NCBI GenBank assembly: GCA_046262515.1 | Contig: JBHEMP010000011.1 | Location: 1 to 28,706, forward strand | Direction: 5' to 3' | DNA length: 28,706 nucleotides | Origin: JAXDLW01 sp046262515 | Lineage (GTDB): Bacteria; Chloroflexota; Dormibacteria; DASZGP01 | Part shown: piece after piece, positions 15,324 to 22,801 of the stretch | How positions within the stretch are numbered: the first letter of the stretch is position 1 | How the letters are laid out: every line of letters starts with the position of its first letter | Position numbers and translations under genes: made by a program | Notes under the pieces: generated by a model | Database searches by the model: none | The model's input: only the letters and a program-made list of their open reading frames with translations | Told to the model about the DNA's origin: nothing

Positions 15324-16532
15324 TCAGCGTTTAGCCGGTGCGTTCCCCGCGCCCAGGAACGTGGCCAGTCCCGAAACGGCTTTGGCGTACCCCGTGCCCG
15401 CGACCTTTGCGTACGGCTGGTGCTTCTCTATGAAGGCCTCGAAGAACTTCTTGTCGTCGGGCAGCGCCGCCGCGATGGCCACGGGCATGGGAACCTCGAG
15501 CTTCTTCTTGCCGCTGCGGCTGACGACGGTGAAGCAGCGCTCCTGGACGCGCATATCCCGTGCCTCGATCATCGGGGATAGCACCAGGTTGAGCATCCGG
15601 GCCACCTTGATCTGGCTGGGTATGTCCTCAGGGGTGACGACCAGGATGCGGTCTGAGCGGAAGAGCGCCGGCGCGGTGAACATGTCGACGGTGTTGGGGA
15701 GGTCGAGGATGACGATGTCGAAATTGCTGGAGAGGATCTCGACCAGCGCCTCCATGTGGCTGGAGGGGTCCTGGTAGTCATCAACCGCCGCGGGGTCGTC
15801 GAGGGCGCAGAGGACGTAAAGGTTGTCGCGCCGGAAGCACTTGTTGAGGAGGATCTCCTCCGAGATCACGGCTGCGGCCTCGGAGGGAACGCGGTCCATC
15901 TTGCCTTCAGCCCGAACCAGGATCTCGTCCACCAGCGGCTTCAGGCCAAGGACGCTGGATCGCTTCATCTCCGTGACGTCGAAGAAGTAGGACTGGCTGC
16001 CGTTCTGCAGGTCGAGGTCGACGAGGAGAACGCGGAGCTGCGAATCCTGGGCGATCCTCGACGCCAGCGCCGCGGCCAGCAGGCTGGTCCCCGCGCCCCC
16101 GCGCGGGCTGTAGACAGCGAAGACCTGGCCTTTGCCGCCGTGAGCCCGCGGCTGCACCGCGTCCAGCTGTCCGGGTGCGTTCACCGCAACCGGCGCGGGA
16201 GGGGGCGGAGGGGGTGCGGAGGCCTCAGTGGCCACGGGTTCCGCCGCTGGTCCGGGAGCGGGCGTGGTTTCTCCGGGGAGGAACGCGTCGGCCGGCGGAG
16301 CGGCCGGGCTCTCGGCAGCCCCCAGGACGCCCGGGGCCGCATCGGCGACAACAGCGACCGCCGCTCCCGGTGCCTCACCCACCAGTGTGTGGGGCCTGCG
16401 AGCGGCGTAGGCCTGGGCATGATCGAGGTTCAGGAACGCCGCCATGACCTGGTTGCCTGACGCGGCGTGTTCGCTGACCAGGCGCGTGAGCCTGCCGCGG
16501 TTGGGGGAGTAGGCGACGACCTTTTCTGGCAT
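15324..16532 (-). CDS. TadZ/CpaE-like ParA/MinD-family ATPase
   Basis: A 402-residue protein. Residues 1-50 are a short segment resembling the degenerate receiver domain of CpaE, 60-130 are a Pro/Ala-rich linker, and 135-390 a MinD-type ATPase domain. The P-loop VYSPRGGAGTSLL (140-152) has Arg in place of the first signature Lys and Thr in place of the second. LLVDLDLQNGS is at 169-179, and FDIVILDLPN is the Walker B-like strand. TadZ/CpaE proteins place the Tad machinery at a chosen cell site. ATG 16532 has AGGAGA four bases upstream. It lies 14 nt after kinase B and between two kinases, which makes it a plausible kinase target. Altered P-loops are common in TadZ, so weak or no ATP hydrolysis is possible. 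Confidence 0.88.
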   Translation of the reverse strand: MPEKVVAYSPNRGRLTRLVSEHAASGNQVMAAFLNLDHAQAYAARRPHTLVGEAPGAAVAVVADAAPGVLGAAESPAAPPADAFLPGETTPAPGPAAEPVATEASAPPPPPPAPVAVNAPGQLDAVQPRAHGGKGQVFAVYSPRGGAGTSLLAAALASRIAQDSQLRVLLVDLDLQNGSQSYFFDVTEMKRSSVLGLKPLVDEILVRAEGKMDRVPSEAAAVISEEILLNKCFRRDNLYVLCALDDPAAVDDYQDPSSHMEALVEILSSNFDIVILDLPNTVDMFTAPALFRSDRILVVTPEDIPSQIKVARMLNLVLSPMIEARDMRVQERCFTVVSRSGKKKLEVPMPVAIAAALPDDKKFFEAFIEKHQPYAKVAGTGYAKAVSGLATFLGAGNAPAKR

Positions 16533-16546
16533 GGATTCTCCTATTG

Positions 16547-18277
16547 CTAAGGGCAGCGATATTGGACCGCGACGACGTTGGAGTCAAGCGTGGCGGGTTT
16601 CAGGATCTTGAGCTGAGTCTTGTCCCCGTTGGCTTCGCCCCGGCCCTTGTAGGTGAAATGCAGGGTGACCGTGACGGACGTCTGGTTTTTCGCCACGCTC
16701 TGCGTTGTGGCGTCCGCAAGGGTGCCGTCGGGCTGCACCCACTGGTACGTGATGTCGCCGGCGTTGCCGTTCGTCTGGATCGTGCCGGTGAAGTCATAGT
16801 CCGCCCTCGGGCAGTGGCCGACAGTACCACTCCCGCCATGCGTCGGCGCGGCGGACACCGCGGTCACCGCGACCGGTGGCCCGCCCCGCATGCGACTGAA
16901 CAGGTAGTAGGCGGCGCCGGCCAGCAGCAGGATGAGCAGCAGGGGCAGGAGTCGTGAAGGACGCCGCCGCTTCTTCGCCTTCGGCGGTTGATAGACCGGC
17001 GCGCTGATCTGCGGGACCGCGAAGGCGGCAGGTGCCGGCGGCGGGGGAAGGCCGGGCGGGGGGATGAATGGCGGCGCGCCCCCCGGCTGGCCGGGGTACA
17101 CGGACTCGGATGCGGGCACAACGAGTGTCTCATCGCGCCCAACGCCCTGGACCATTGTCTCCTCGGGACCGGGCCGCACCACCGTCTCATCCGCGCTCGT
17201 GACCGCGGGCGGCCGGACCAGCGTCTCCTCGCTGCCCGCCATCAGGGCGGTGGTGTCGAGGGGGGAGATCGTCATCGGGTCGGCGGCCGGCTGGGGCATG
17301 GTGGCAGCCACCGCGCCTGCTGCGGCCCCGGCACCTGCGGCGGCGCCGCCACCTGCGGCCAGGGCGCCCGTGCCTGCCACGACCGAGGGCGCCGCCGGGG
17401 CCATCGCCATCGCCGCGGCCGCCAGGTCGGAGTCCTCGGACCACTTCGGCCACGACTTCTGCGACGCGTCCGCCAGCTTGACCCAGAACTCGCTCGCGCT
17501 CTTGTAGCGTTTCTTCGGTTCCTTGGCCAGGCCCTCGAGGAGGACGGCCTCGACGCGGCCCGGGAACCCCGGCGAGACCTCCGACGGACGCGGCGGTGGC
17601 TGCGAGATGTGGGCCTCGACGGTGGCCATCACGTTGCCCGGGACGGGTGGAAAGGGCAGCCGCCCCACGAGCAGTTCGTACGCCATCACCGCGAGGGAGT
17701 AGACGTCGGTGCGCTGGTCGATGTCCGGCTTGCCCGCCGCCTGCTCCGGCGACATGTAGGACGGAGTCCCCAGGATGGTGCCGACCTGGGTCACGAAGTT
17801 CCCGGAACCGCCCGTCATCTTGACCAGGCCGAAGTCACCCAGCTTGCAGACCCCGGTGGTGGTGATGAAGAGGTTCCCGGGTTTGAGGTCGCGGTGGAGA
17901 ATCCCCTGCCGGGAGGCATACTCCAGCGCCGCGGCGGTTTCACTGATCACGCGGAGTGCCTGACCGGTACCCAGCCGGCTGTTGGACTGGATGGCTTTCA
18001 GGGTCGGACCGTGGACGTACTCCTGGATCATGTAGAGGTCGCTGCCGACAGCCTCAAGGTTGTAGATCCCGACGATGTTGGGGTGGTTCATCTTGGCCAG
18101 CGCCCGCGCCTCCCGGCGGAACCGCTCCAGCGCCTGTGGGTCCCCGTTCCAGGCCCCGAGCACCTGCTTGATGGCCACGAACCGGTTCAGCGCGGTCTGC
18201 CGGGCCAGGTAGACCGACCCCATGGCCCCCTTGCCGACCGCCTGGATGAACTCGTACCCCGAGAGGTTGTTACTCAC
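16547..18277 (-). CDS. Membrane Ser/Thr protein kinase B with E-T-x-V juxtamembrane motifs
   Basis: A 576-residue Hanks-type kinase: GKGAMGSV (15-22), VAIK with Lys37, HRDLKPGN with Asp130, DFGLVK (148-153), a conventional Thr-containing activation loop (MTGGSGNFVTQVGTILGTP), and YMSPEQ. After the kinase domain comes an Ala/Gly linker, then four acidic E-T-hydrophobic-V units with threonines 352, 365, 374 and 384, a Pro-rich stretch and KAKKRRRPSR. A single membrane helix (about 443-461) leads to an extracytoplasmic Ig-like domain of about 110 residues with Cys489 and Cys575 near its ends. The E-T-x-V units lie on the cytoplasmic side and resemble those in the FHA protein at 3037-3750. The start is GTG 18277, without a strong Shine-Dalgarno sequence, 29 nt after kinase A. 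It differs in activation loop from the other three kinases here. Confidence 0.93.
   Translation of the reverse strand: MSNNLSGYEFIQAVGKGAMGSVYLARQTALNRFVAIKQVLGAWNGDPQALERFRREARALAKMNHPNIVGIYNLEAVGSDLYMIQEYVHGPTLKAIQSNSRLGTGQALRVISETAAALEYASRQGILHRDLKPGNLFITTTGVCKLGDFGLVKMTGGSGNFVTQVGTILGTPSYMSPEQAAGKPDIDQRTDVYSLAVMAYELLVGRLPFPPVPGNVMATVEAHISQPPPRPSEVSPGFPGRVEAVLLEGLAKEPKKRYKSASEFWVKLADASQKSWPKWSEDSDLAAAAMAMAPAAPSVVAGTGALAAGGGAAAGAGAAAGAVAATMPQPAADPMTISPLDTTALMAGSEETLVRPPAVTSADETVVRPGPEETMVQGVGRDETLVVPASESVYPGQPGGAPPFIPPPGLPPPPAPAAFAVPQISAPVYQPPKAKKRRRPSRLLPLLLILLLAGAAYYLFSRMRGGPPVAVTAVSAAPTHGGSGTVGHCPRADYDFTGTIQTNGNAGDITYQWVQPDGTLADATTQSVAKNQTSVTVTLHFTYKGRGEANGDKTQLKILKPATLDSNVVAVQYRCP
17120..17230 (-). 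repeat. Four E-T-x-V phosphosite-like motifs in kinase B
   Basis: Residues 350-386 of the kinase contain EETLV, DETVV, EETMV and DETLV, with threonines spaced 13, 9 and 10 residues apart. They lie between the kinase domain and the membrane helix, where autophosphorylation could reach them. The same motif is repeated in the FHA protein of the block. Confidence 0.75.
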
Positions 18278-18306
18278 GGGTCAGAAGTATGCGGTTATCG
18301 GGCGCG

Positions 18307-20016
18307 TCAGCCAAAAATGCTGGTCGCGCTGGTGGCCGACTTGTTTCCCTGGTCGTCGGTGTAGGTGACCGTGAAGCTGACCTGGGTCTGGATGCCCGCG
18401 GGGATGTTCAGGTATACGCCGGTGCTCTGGTTGTAAGAGTGGAGAGCACTTGGCGGAGCGACCGTGTACCCATAAGTGCCGGGTCCCCCCTCCTGGGCCG
18501 ACGTGTTCCAGGTGACGGTCACAGGGATCGCGCGGCTGCCTCCCCCTGAGAAAGTCATGTAGAACTCGTCGAGGACCCGGATCCACTTCCCACCCCCGGG
18601 GCTCTGGGGCACGGAACAGATTGATGGGGCGGGACAGCTCGTGGTGGCGTTCATCGGCGCTGAACAGGTCGGGCTGAGCCCCGGTCCCCCCGGGCCGTTG
18701 CAGGTTTCGTAGTACATGGTCAACCGGGTAAGGCTGAGATAGGTCGGCGAGGCTGGCGGTGGAGGTGGCGGCGTCGATGGCGTCGTGGCCTGGGCGGTTG
18801 CGGTCGTTTTGACGGCCACCGTGGGGGTCGGGCTGGGACTGAGACTGGGACTGGGGCTCGGGCTCGGGCTGGGCGAGTCCGAGGGACTGGGTGACGGGCT
18901 GGGCGAGTCAGTCGGACTTGGGCTCGCGCTCGCCGAGGGCGTCGGGGAGGTGAGTGCGATGCCACCGCCGGTGCTGTGGCTCTTGCCAAAGAGGCCACTG
19001 GCCAGACCGATCACGCCGAGCAGCACGACCAGGGCCGCGGCGACCCCGCCGGCGATGGCCCAGCGGCTGATCCCCGCGCCCAGGACGGCCTCGCCGGCGG
19101 CCGCGGTGGAGGCCATGGCCGCTCCGCCCCCGACCAGCAGCAGTCCCAGCGCCGCGGCCGCCGCCGCGACCAGCTTCTTGATCGACGAGCGCTTCTCCCA
19201 GTCGGCACCGTAGCCCGCGACGGCAGCCGCCTCGAGTTCGTCGAGGAACTGTTCCGCGGTGCGCTGGCGGTCCTCCGGGTCTTTGGCCATCGCGCGCTTC
19301 ACCAGGACACCAACATCTTCGGGTAGGTCGCTGTTGAGCGACCGCGGGTCCGGCACGGGGTCGTTGATGTGCTTGCGCATCACCGCCAGGGGGTTGTCGC
19401 CGGTGAAGGCCGGGCGGCCGGTGAGGAACTCGAAGAGCATGGCGCCGCAGGAGTAGATGTCCGTGCGCAGGTCGACGCGCCCACCCGCGGCCATCTCGGG
19501 GCTCATGTAGGCGGGGCTGCCCGCGGGCATCCCCCCGGCGGCGCCAGGGCCGCTGGCCACCAAAGCCTGGCCGAAGTCGGCTAGTTTGCTGGTGCCCTCC
19601 TCATCCGCCAGCAGGTTCTCGGGCTTGATATCGCGGTGCACCAGGCCGATGCCGTGGGCGTAGGCCAGCCCCTTCAGGGCGCCCTTGACAACCCCGAGGG
19701 CCTGCTCCGGCGTCAGGTGGCCCGCGAACTCGGCGACCTGGCGCAGGGAGGCGCCCGGGACATATTCACTGACCAGGACGGCGCGCCCCTCCTCCTCGAA
19801 GAAATCAAAGACCCGGACGCAGTTGGGGTGGTCCAGGCTCGCCATGACCCGCGCCTCACCGCGGAAGCGCTCCAGGAAGATGGGATCCGCGGCCAGTGAC
19901 GGCGCGAGCTCCTTGTACGCGACACGGCGATCCAGGGCCGGCTCATTGGCCAGGTAAACCGTCCCCGTGGCCCCGCTCCCCAGGGTCCCCAGGATCTCGT
20001 ATTTCTGCGCGCCCAC
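18307..20016 (-). CDS. Membrane Ser/Thr protein kinase A (Hanks type) with Ser-Pro stalk
   Basis: A 569-residue kinase: GSGATGTV (13-20), VAYK with Lys35, HRDIKPEN with Asp129, DFGQ (147-150), activation segment SGPGAAGGMPAGSP, and YMSPEM. The motif GYGADWEKRS (268-277) precedes two hydrophobic stretches (about 281-304 and 319-343). A long Ser-Pro repeat stalk (358-398) then leads to a beta-rich C-terminal domain with five cysteines (439-467) and late strands IPVTVTWN and FTVTYTDDQGN. These align by eye with the C-terminal domain of the kinase at 13420-15213. The kinase domain is also closest to that protein and to the kinase at 22802-24439. The start is GTG 20016, 3 nt after the acetyltransferase stop. 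Confidence 0.93.
   Translation of the reverse strand: MGAQKYEILGTLGSGATGTVYLANEPALDRRVAYKELAPSLAADPIFLERFRGEARVMASLDHPNCVRVFDFFEEEGRAVLVSEYVPGASLRQVAEFAGHLTPEQALGVVKGALKGLAYAHGIGLVHRDIKPENLLADEEGTSKLADFGQALVASGPGAAGGMPAGSPAYMSPEMAAGGRVDLRTDIYSCGAMLFEFLTGRPAFTGDNPLAVMRKHINDPVPDPRSLNSDLPEDVGVLVKRAMAKDPEDRQRTAEQFLDELEAAAVAGYGADWEKRSSIKKLVAAAAAALGLLLVGGGAAMASTAAAGEAVLGAGISRWAIAGGVAAALVVLLGVIGLASGLFGKSHSTGGGIALTSPTPSASASPSPTDSPSPSPSPSDSPSPSPSPSPSLSPSPTPTVAVKTTATAQATTPSTPPPPPPASPTYLSLTRLTMYYETCNGPGGPGLSPTCSAPMNATTSCPAPSICSVPQSPGGGKWIRVLDEFYMTFSGGGSRAIPVTVTWNTSAQEGGPGTYGYTVAPPSALHSYNQSTGVYLNIPAGIQTQVSFTVTYTDDQGNKSATSATSIFG
18820..18945 (-). repeat. Low-complexity Ser-Pro repeat tract
   Basis: This stretch encodes the SPSPSPSPSD-type stalk of kinase A (residues 358-398). 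At the DNA level it is an imperfect short tandem repeat of GGGCTC/GGGACT-like units. Such tracts act as rigid extracytoplasmic spacers and are prone to length change by slippage. Confidence 0.8.
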
Positions 20017-20019
20017 GGT

Positions 20020-20523
20020 CTAGAGGTCGCTGGGGGTGCGCTTCATCATCAGGATCCCCGTGGTGCGGAAGCCGTGCCGCTCCTGGTAGAAGCGAATGGC
20101 ATCCACGTTGGCCACGTGCGTGGACAGGGTCACGATCTCCGCGCCGTGCGCCGCCGCCCATTCTTCCGCCGCCGCAACGAGCTTGCTCCCGACACCGTGA
20201 CCTCGGTGCTGGGGCAGCACGGAGACGTCCAGCGCCACCGAGACCGCGTCGCGGATCATCCGCGGTTGACCGCTGGCCGGCCGGAGCAGCATCTCGATCA
20301 GGCCAACAACCTCCCCTTCCACCTCTGCGACGAGGATCGCCTCATCGTCCGGCAGGGGTATGCGGCGGGCATAGCGGTTTCGTAGCGCCTGGTAGTCGGG
20401 GGTGGAGTAGAGGCTCGGGTCAAGGCGAACGTGGTGGTCCGCGCTGGCCTGGTAGATATCGGCCAGCGCTCCCACGTCGGCTTCCTCGGCCGGCCTGATC
20501 CGGACGTTCGCGTTTCGTTCCAT
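20020..20523 (-). CDS. GNAT-family N-acetyltransferase
   Basis: A 167-residue acetyltransferase. It has the GNAT N-terminal VRIRPAEEADVGALADIY, strand 4 ending DVSVLPQHRGHGVG with the acetyl-CoA pyrophosphate-binding Q/RxxGxG/A loop (QHRGHG), and the late motif ANVDAIRFYQERHGFR. The substrate is unknown. I start it at ATG 20523 with GAGCGGGG close upstream; the longer frame adds a Cys-rich N terminus unlike the family. It is the first gene of the reverse block and is followed after 3 nt by kinase A, so the two may share an mRNA. The divergent FHA-cyclase gene begins 93 nt away. A link to pilus signalling, for example by protein acetylation, is conceivable but only from position. Confidence 0.9.
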   Translation of the reverse strand: MERNANVRIRPAEEADVGALADIYQASADHHVRLDPSLYSTPDYQALRNRYARRIPLPDDEAILVAEVEGEVVGLIEMLLRPASGQPRMIRDAVSVALDVSVLPQHRGHGVGSKLVAAAEEWAAAHGAEIVTLSTHVANVDAIRFYQERHGFRTTGILMMKRTPSDL

Positions 20524-20616
20524 GCCCCGCTCAGGATATGCGTTCGCGCGGCATGCGGCACAGAGGGTGCAGAAATGCATGGACAGCACCGCCCTCGGTC
20601 AGCTTGTATATGGCTT

Positions 20617-21543
20617 ATGGAGGGACCCGCACTGCTGATCCATGGTGAGGTCCATCCGCTATGGCGGATGACAACGCTGATTGGGCGGTTCGACCCGCTG
20701 AAGGGAGCGGGGCCCGAGGTCGACCTGACCGCACACGACAGCGGTCGGCGGGTGTCGAGGCAGCATGCCGAGATCACGTCACGCGATGGGATCATGCATT
20801 TGCGTGACCTCGGGTCAACCAACGGGACACGCCTCAACAGTCATCGTCTTGAGGCGTTTCGCCACACCCACCTGAAAGAGGGGGATACCCTGGCTTTTGG
20901 GGAAACCTCAGCGCAATTCACCATGGTGGCACCGTGGCGGGCGGGACTGGTGGCGGAGTGGGACGCTCGCACGCTGACCGGCTCGATCGTGACCGCACCG
21001 GTGCCGGCGCAACGCGCGCTGGGGACCATCATGTTCGCGGACCTCGCCGGCTCGACGGAGGAGGCGGTGCGCTTGGGGGGCCCAGCCTGGCAACTGCTGC
21101 TGGCGGACTTCTGTACCGTTGCGCGGCGTTGCATAACGCGGCACCGCGGCCGTGAGTGCGGGCGGTCCGGCGATGGGATCCTGGCGACCTTTACCTCCCC
21201 TGAGGATGGGCTGCGCTGCGCGGCCGAGCTTCGTGACCGTGTACGCGAGCTCGGGCTGCAGGTTCACTCGGGGTTGCACTACGGCGAATATGAGAGCGTC
21301 GACGACGAGCTGACCGGGGCCACCGTGCACGCCGCGTCACGGGTGTGCTCTCGAGCTGCTGCCGGCGAAGTCCTGGTCTCGCGGACGATGGTCGAACTGG
21401 CCGCGGGCTCGGGCCTGCGGTTCACGGATCGAGGGGCCCACAACCTCAAGGGGCTGCCCGGCAAATGGCGGCTCTACGGCCTCGGGGCCAGCCCCGTTTT
21501 GACAGCCGATGCGGTCCCTGTCGATGGAGGTTCAGCCCGGTGA
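20617..21543 (+). CDS. FHA domain fused to class III adenylate/guanylate cyclase
   Basis: A 308-residue protein. Residues 5-105 form an FHA phosphothreonine-binding domain: LIGRFD, RRVSRQHAEI (44-53) and RDLGSTNGTRLN (63-74). Residues 130-290 form a class III nucleotide cyclase domain. Both metal-binding aspartates are present (FADLAGST Asp142; SGDGILATF Asp186). The end matches the actinobacterial-type subgroup (VSRTMVELAAGSGLRF, DRGAHNLKGLPGKWRL). The lysine that usually reads the purine, four positions before the second Asp (consensus VKTxGDG), is Gly182 here. The usual transition-state Asn is His238 with Arg242 kept, a form common in this subgroup. The start is ATG 20617, with no Shine-Dalgarno sequence and TATATG just upstream, so the transcript may be leaderless. 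It heads the forward run opposite the kinase/Tad block. Confidence 0.9.
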   Translation: MEGPALLIHGEVHPLWRMTTLIGRFDPLKGAGPEVDLTAHDSGRRVSRQHAEITSRDGIMHLRDLGSTNGTRLNSHRLEAFRHTHLKEGDTLAFGETSAQFTMVAPWRAGLVAEWDARTLTGSIVTAPVPAQRALGTIMFADLAGSTEEAVRLGGPAWQLLLADFCTVARRCITRHRGRECGRSGDGILATFTSPEDGLRCAAELRDRVRELGLQVHSGLHYGEYESVDDELTGATVHAASRVCSRAAAGEVLVSRTMVELAAGSGLRFTDRGAHNLKGLPGKWRLYGLGASPVLTADAVPVDGGSAR

Positions 21544-21597
21544 TTCCGCTGCCGCTGACGAATCATCGGGCGCCCTGCTGACCATAGAATCCGTCTC

Positions 21598-22773
21598 GTG
21601 CCCGTAAGCCGCCGGACGGAGAGGATCATGGCGACCCTTCGCCCCTTCATGGAGGGCATGATGGCGGCCGATACCAGCCGCCCCGACGCCTGTGACTTCA
21701 TGGCGGGCAACCCCCAGGAGATCGCGGGCCGGCCGTACGTCGAAACGCTTCAGAAGTGGCTGGAGCCGAAGAGCAAGCGCTGGTTCGCGTACGGGACCAA
21801 CACCCGCCCGGCCCAGGAGGCCGCGGCCGCGGGTCTCAGCCGGGAACTGGGCCTGGACTTCGACCCCGCCGACATCTTCCTCTGCCGCGGCGCGCATGGC
21901 GGGCTGGCCGCCTGCCTGGACCTCGTGGTGGACCCGGGCGACGAAGTCATCTACATCAGTCCGCCGTGGTTCTTTTACGAGGCCATGATCCTGAGCATCG
22001 GCGCTGAGCCGGTCAAGGTGCACGTCAGCCCCCCGGCCTGGGACCTCGACATTGCGGCGATCGAGGCGGCCATCACCGACCGCACCGCGGCGCTGCTGAT
22101 CAACACCCCGCACAACCCCACGGGCAAGATCTACCCGCCCGAAACCCTGGCTGCGCTGGGCGAGATGCTGGAGCGGCGCAACGCCGGTCGCCCCCGCCCC
22201 ATCTATGTCATCTCCGATGAGGCCTACAGCCGGATTCTCTTCCCTGGAGCGACCATGCACAGCCCGGCGTCGCACTACGCGCACTCACTGCTGGTGCACA
22301 CCTACAGCAAGCAGGCGCTGGCACCCGGGCAGCGCCTTGGCTACATCGCCCTCCCGCCCGGCCTGCCCGACCGGGAAGCGTTGCGCATCCCCCTGTTCGC
22401 GACGGCGCTTGGCAGCAGCAATGCCACACCCGACGCCGTCATGGTCTACGCCCTGCCGGAGATCGAGCAGATGTCGGTGGACCTGGCGGCCCTGGCGCGC
22501 CGTCGCGACTGGATGTGCTCGGCGCTGGAGGAGATGGGCTACGAGCTCACCGTCCCGGATTCCACCTTCTACGTCCTGCCCAAAGTCCCGGGTGGAGATG
22601 AGCAGGGGTTCGTGGCTCGACTCGCGCGCGACGGGGTCCTGGTGCTCCCCGGCCGCGCCTGCGACCTGCCCGGGTACTTCCGGATCTCGCTGACGGCAAC
22701 GGACGACATGGTCGAGCGCTCGCTGCCGGTCTTCCAGGCGGCCATCAGCGAGCTGCAGCCCGCCCCCGGCTGA
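21598..22773 (+). CDS. PLP-dependent class I/II aminotransferase
   Basis: A 391-residue fold-type I aminotransferase. The N-terminal arm is followed by FAYGTNTRPAQEAAAAGL, and the PLP-binding residues are recognisable: NTPHNPTGKIY (169-179), SDEAYSRI (206-213) with the Asp and Tyr that contact PLP, and SKQALAPGQRLGY (237-249) with the Schiff-base lysine Lys238 and phosphate-binding Arg246. A C-terminal Arg in YFRISLTAT probably binds the substrate carboxylate. The amino acid specificity cannot be told; aspartate- or aromatic-type enzymes are most likely. The start is taken as GTG 21598; ATG 21628 is possible. It lies 54 nt after the cyclase and 28 nt before kinase D, so a shared transcript is likely although the functions seem unrelated. 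Confidence 0.92.
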   Translation: MPVSRRTERIMATLRPFMEGMMAADTSRPDACDFMAGNPQEIAGRPYVETLQKWLEPKSKRWFAYGTNTRPAQEAAAAGLSRELGLDFDPADIFLCRGAHGGLAACLDLVVDPGDEVIYISPPWFFYEAMILSIGAEPVKVHVSPPAWDLDIAAIEAAITDRTAALLINTPHNPTGKIYPPETLAALGEMLERRNAGRPRPIYVISDEAYSRILFPGATMHSPASHYAHSLLVHTYSKQALAPGQRLGYIALPPGLPDREALRIPLFATALGSSNATPDAVMVYALPEIEQMSVDLAALARRRDWMCSALEEMGYELTVPDSTFYVLPKVPGGDEQGFVARLARDGVLVLPGRACDLPGYFRISLTATDDMVERSLPVFQAAISELQPAPG

Positions 22774-22801
22774 CCGCCCAGGGCTTATCATTCCGGCCCG
22801 T

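Noticed and set aside
16988..18364. 458-residue forward frame antisense to kinase B
   Set aside because: Shadow frame rich in His, Arg and Gly; the reverse strand encodes an intact kinase.
18820..18945. Repeat tract that at first sight resembles a CRISPR or minisatellite
   Set aside because: The units are short, unspaced and in frame, encoding the Ser-Pro stalk of kinase A.
13420..20016. PASTA domains on the kinases
   Set aside because: No PASTA-type repeats are visible in any C-terminal region; the domains are of other kinds.
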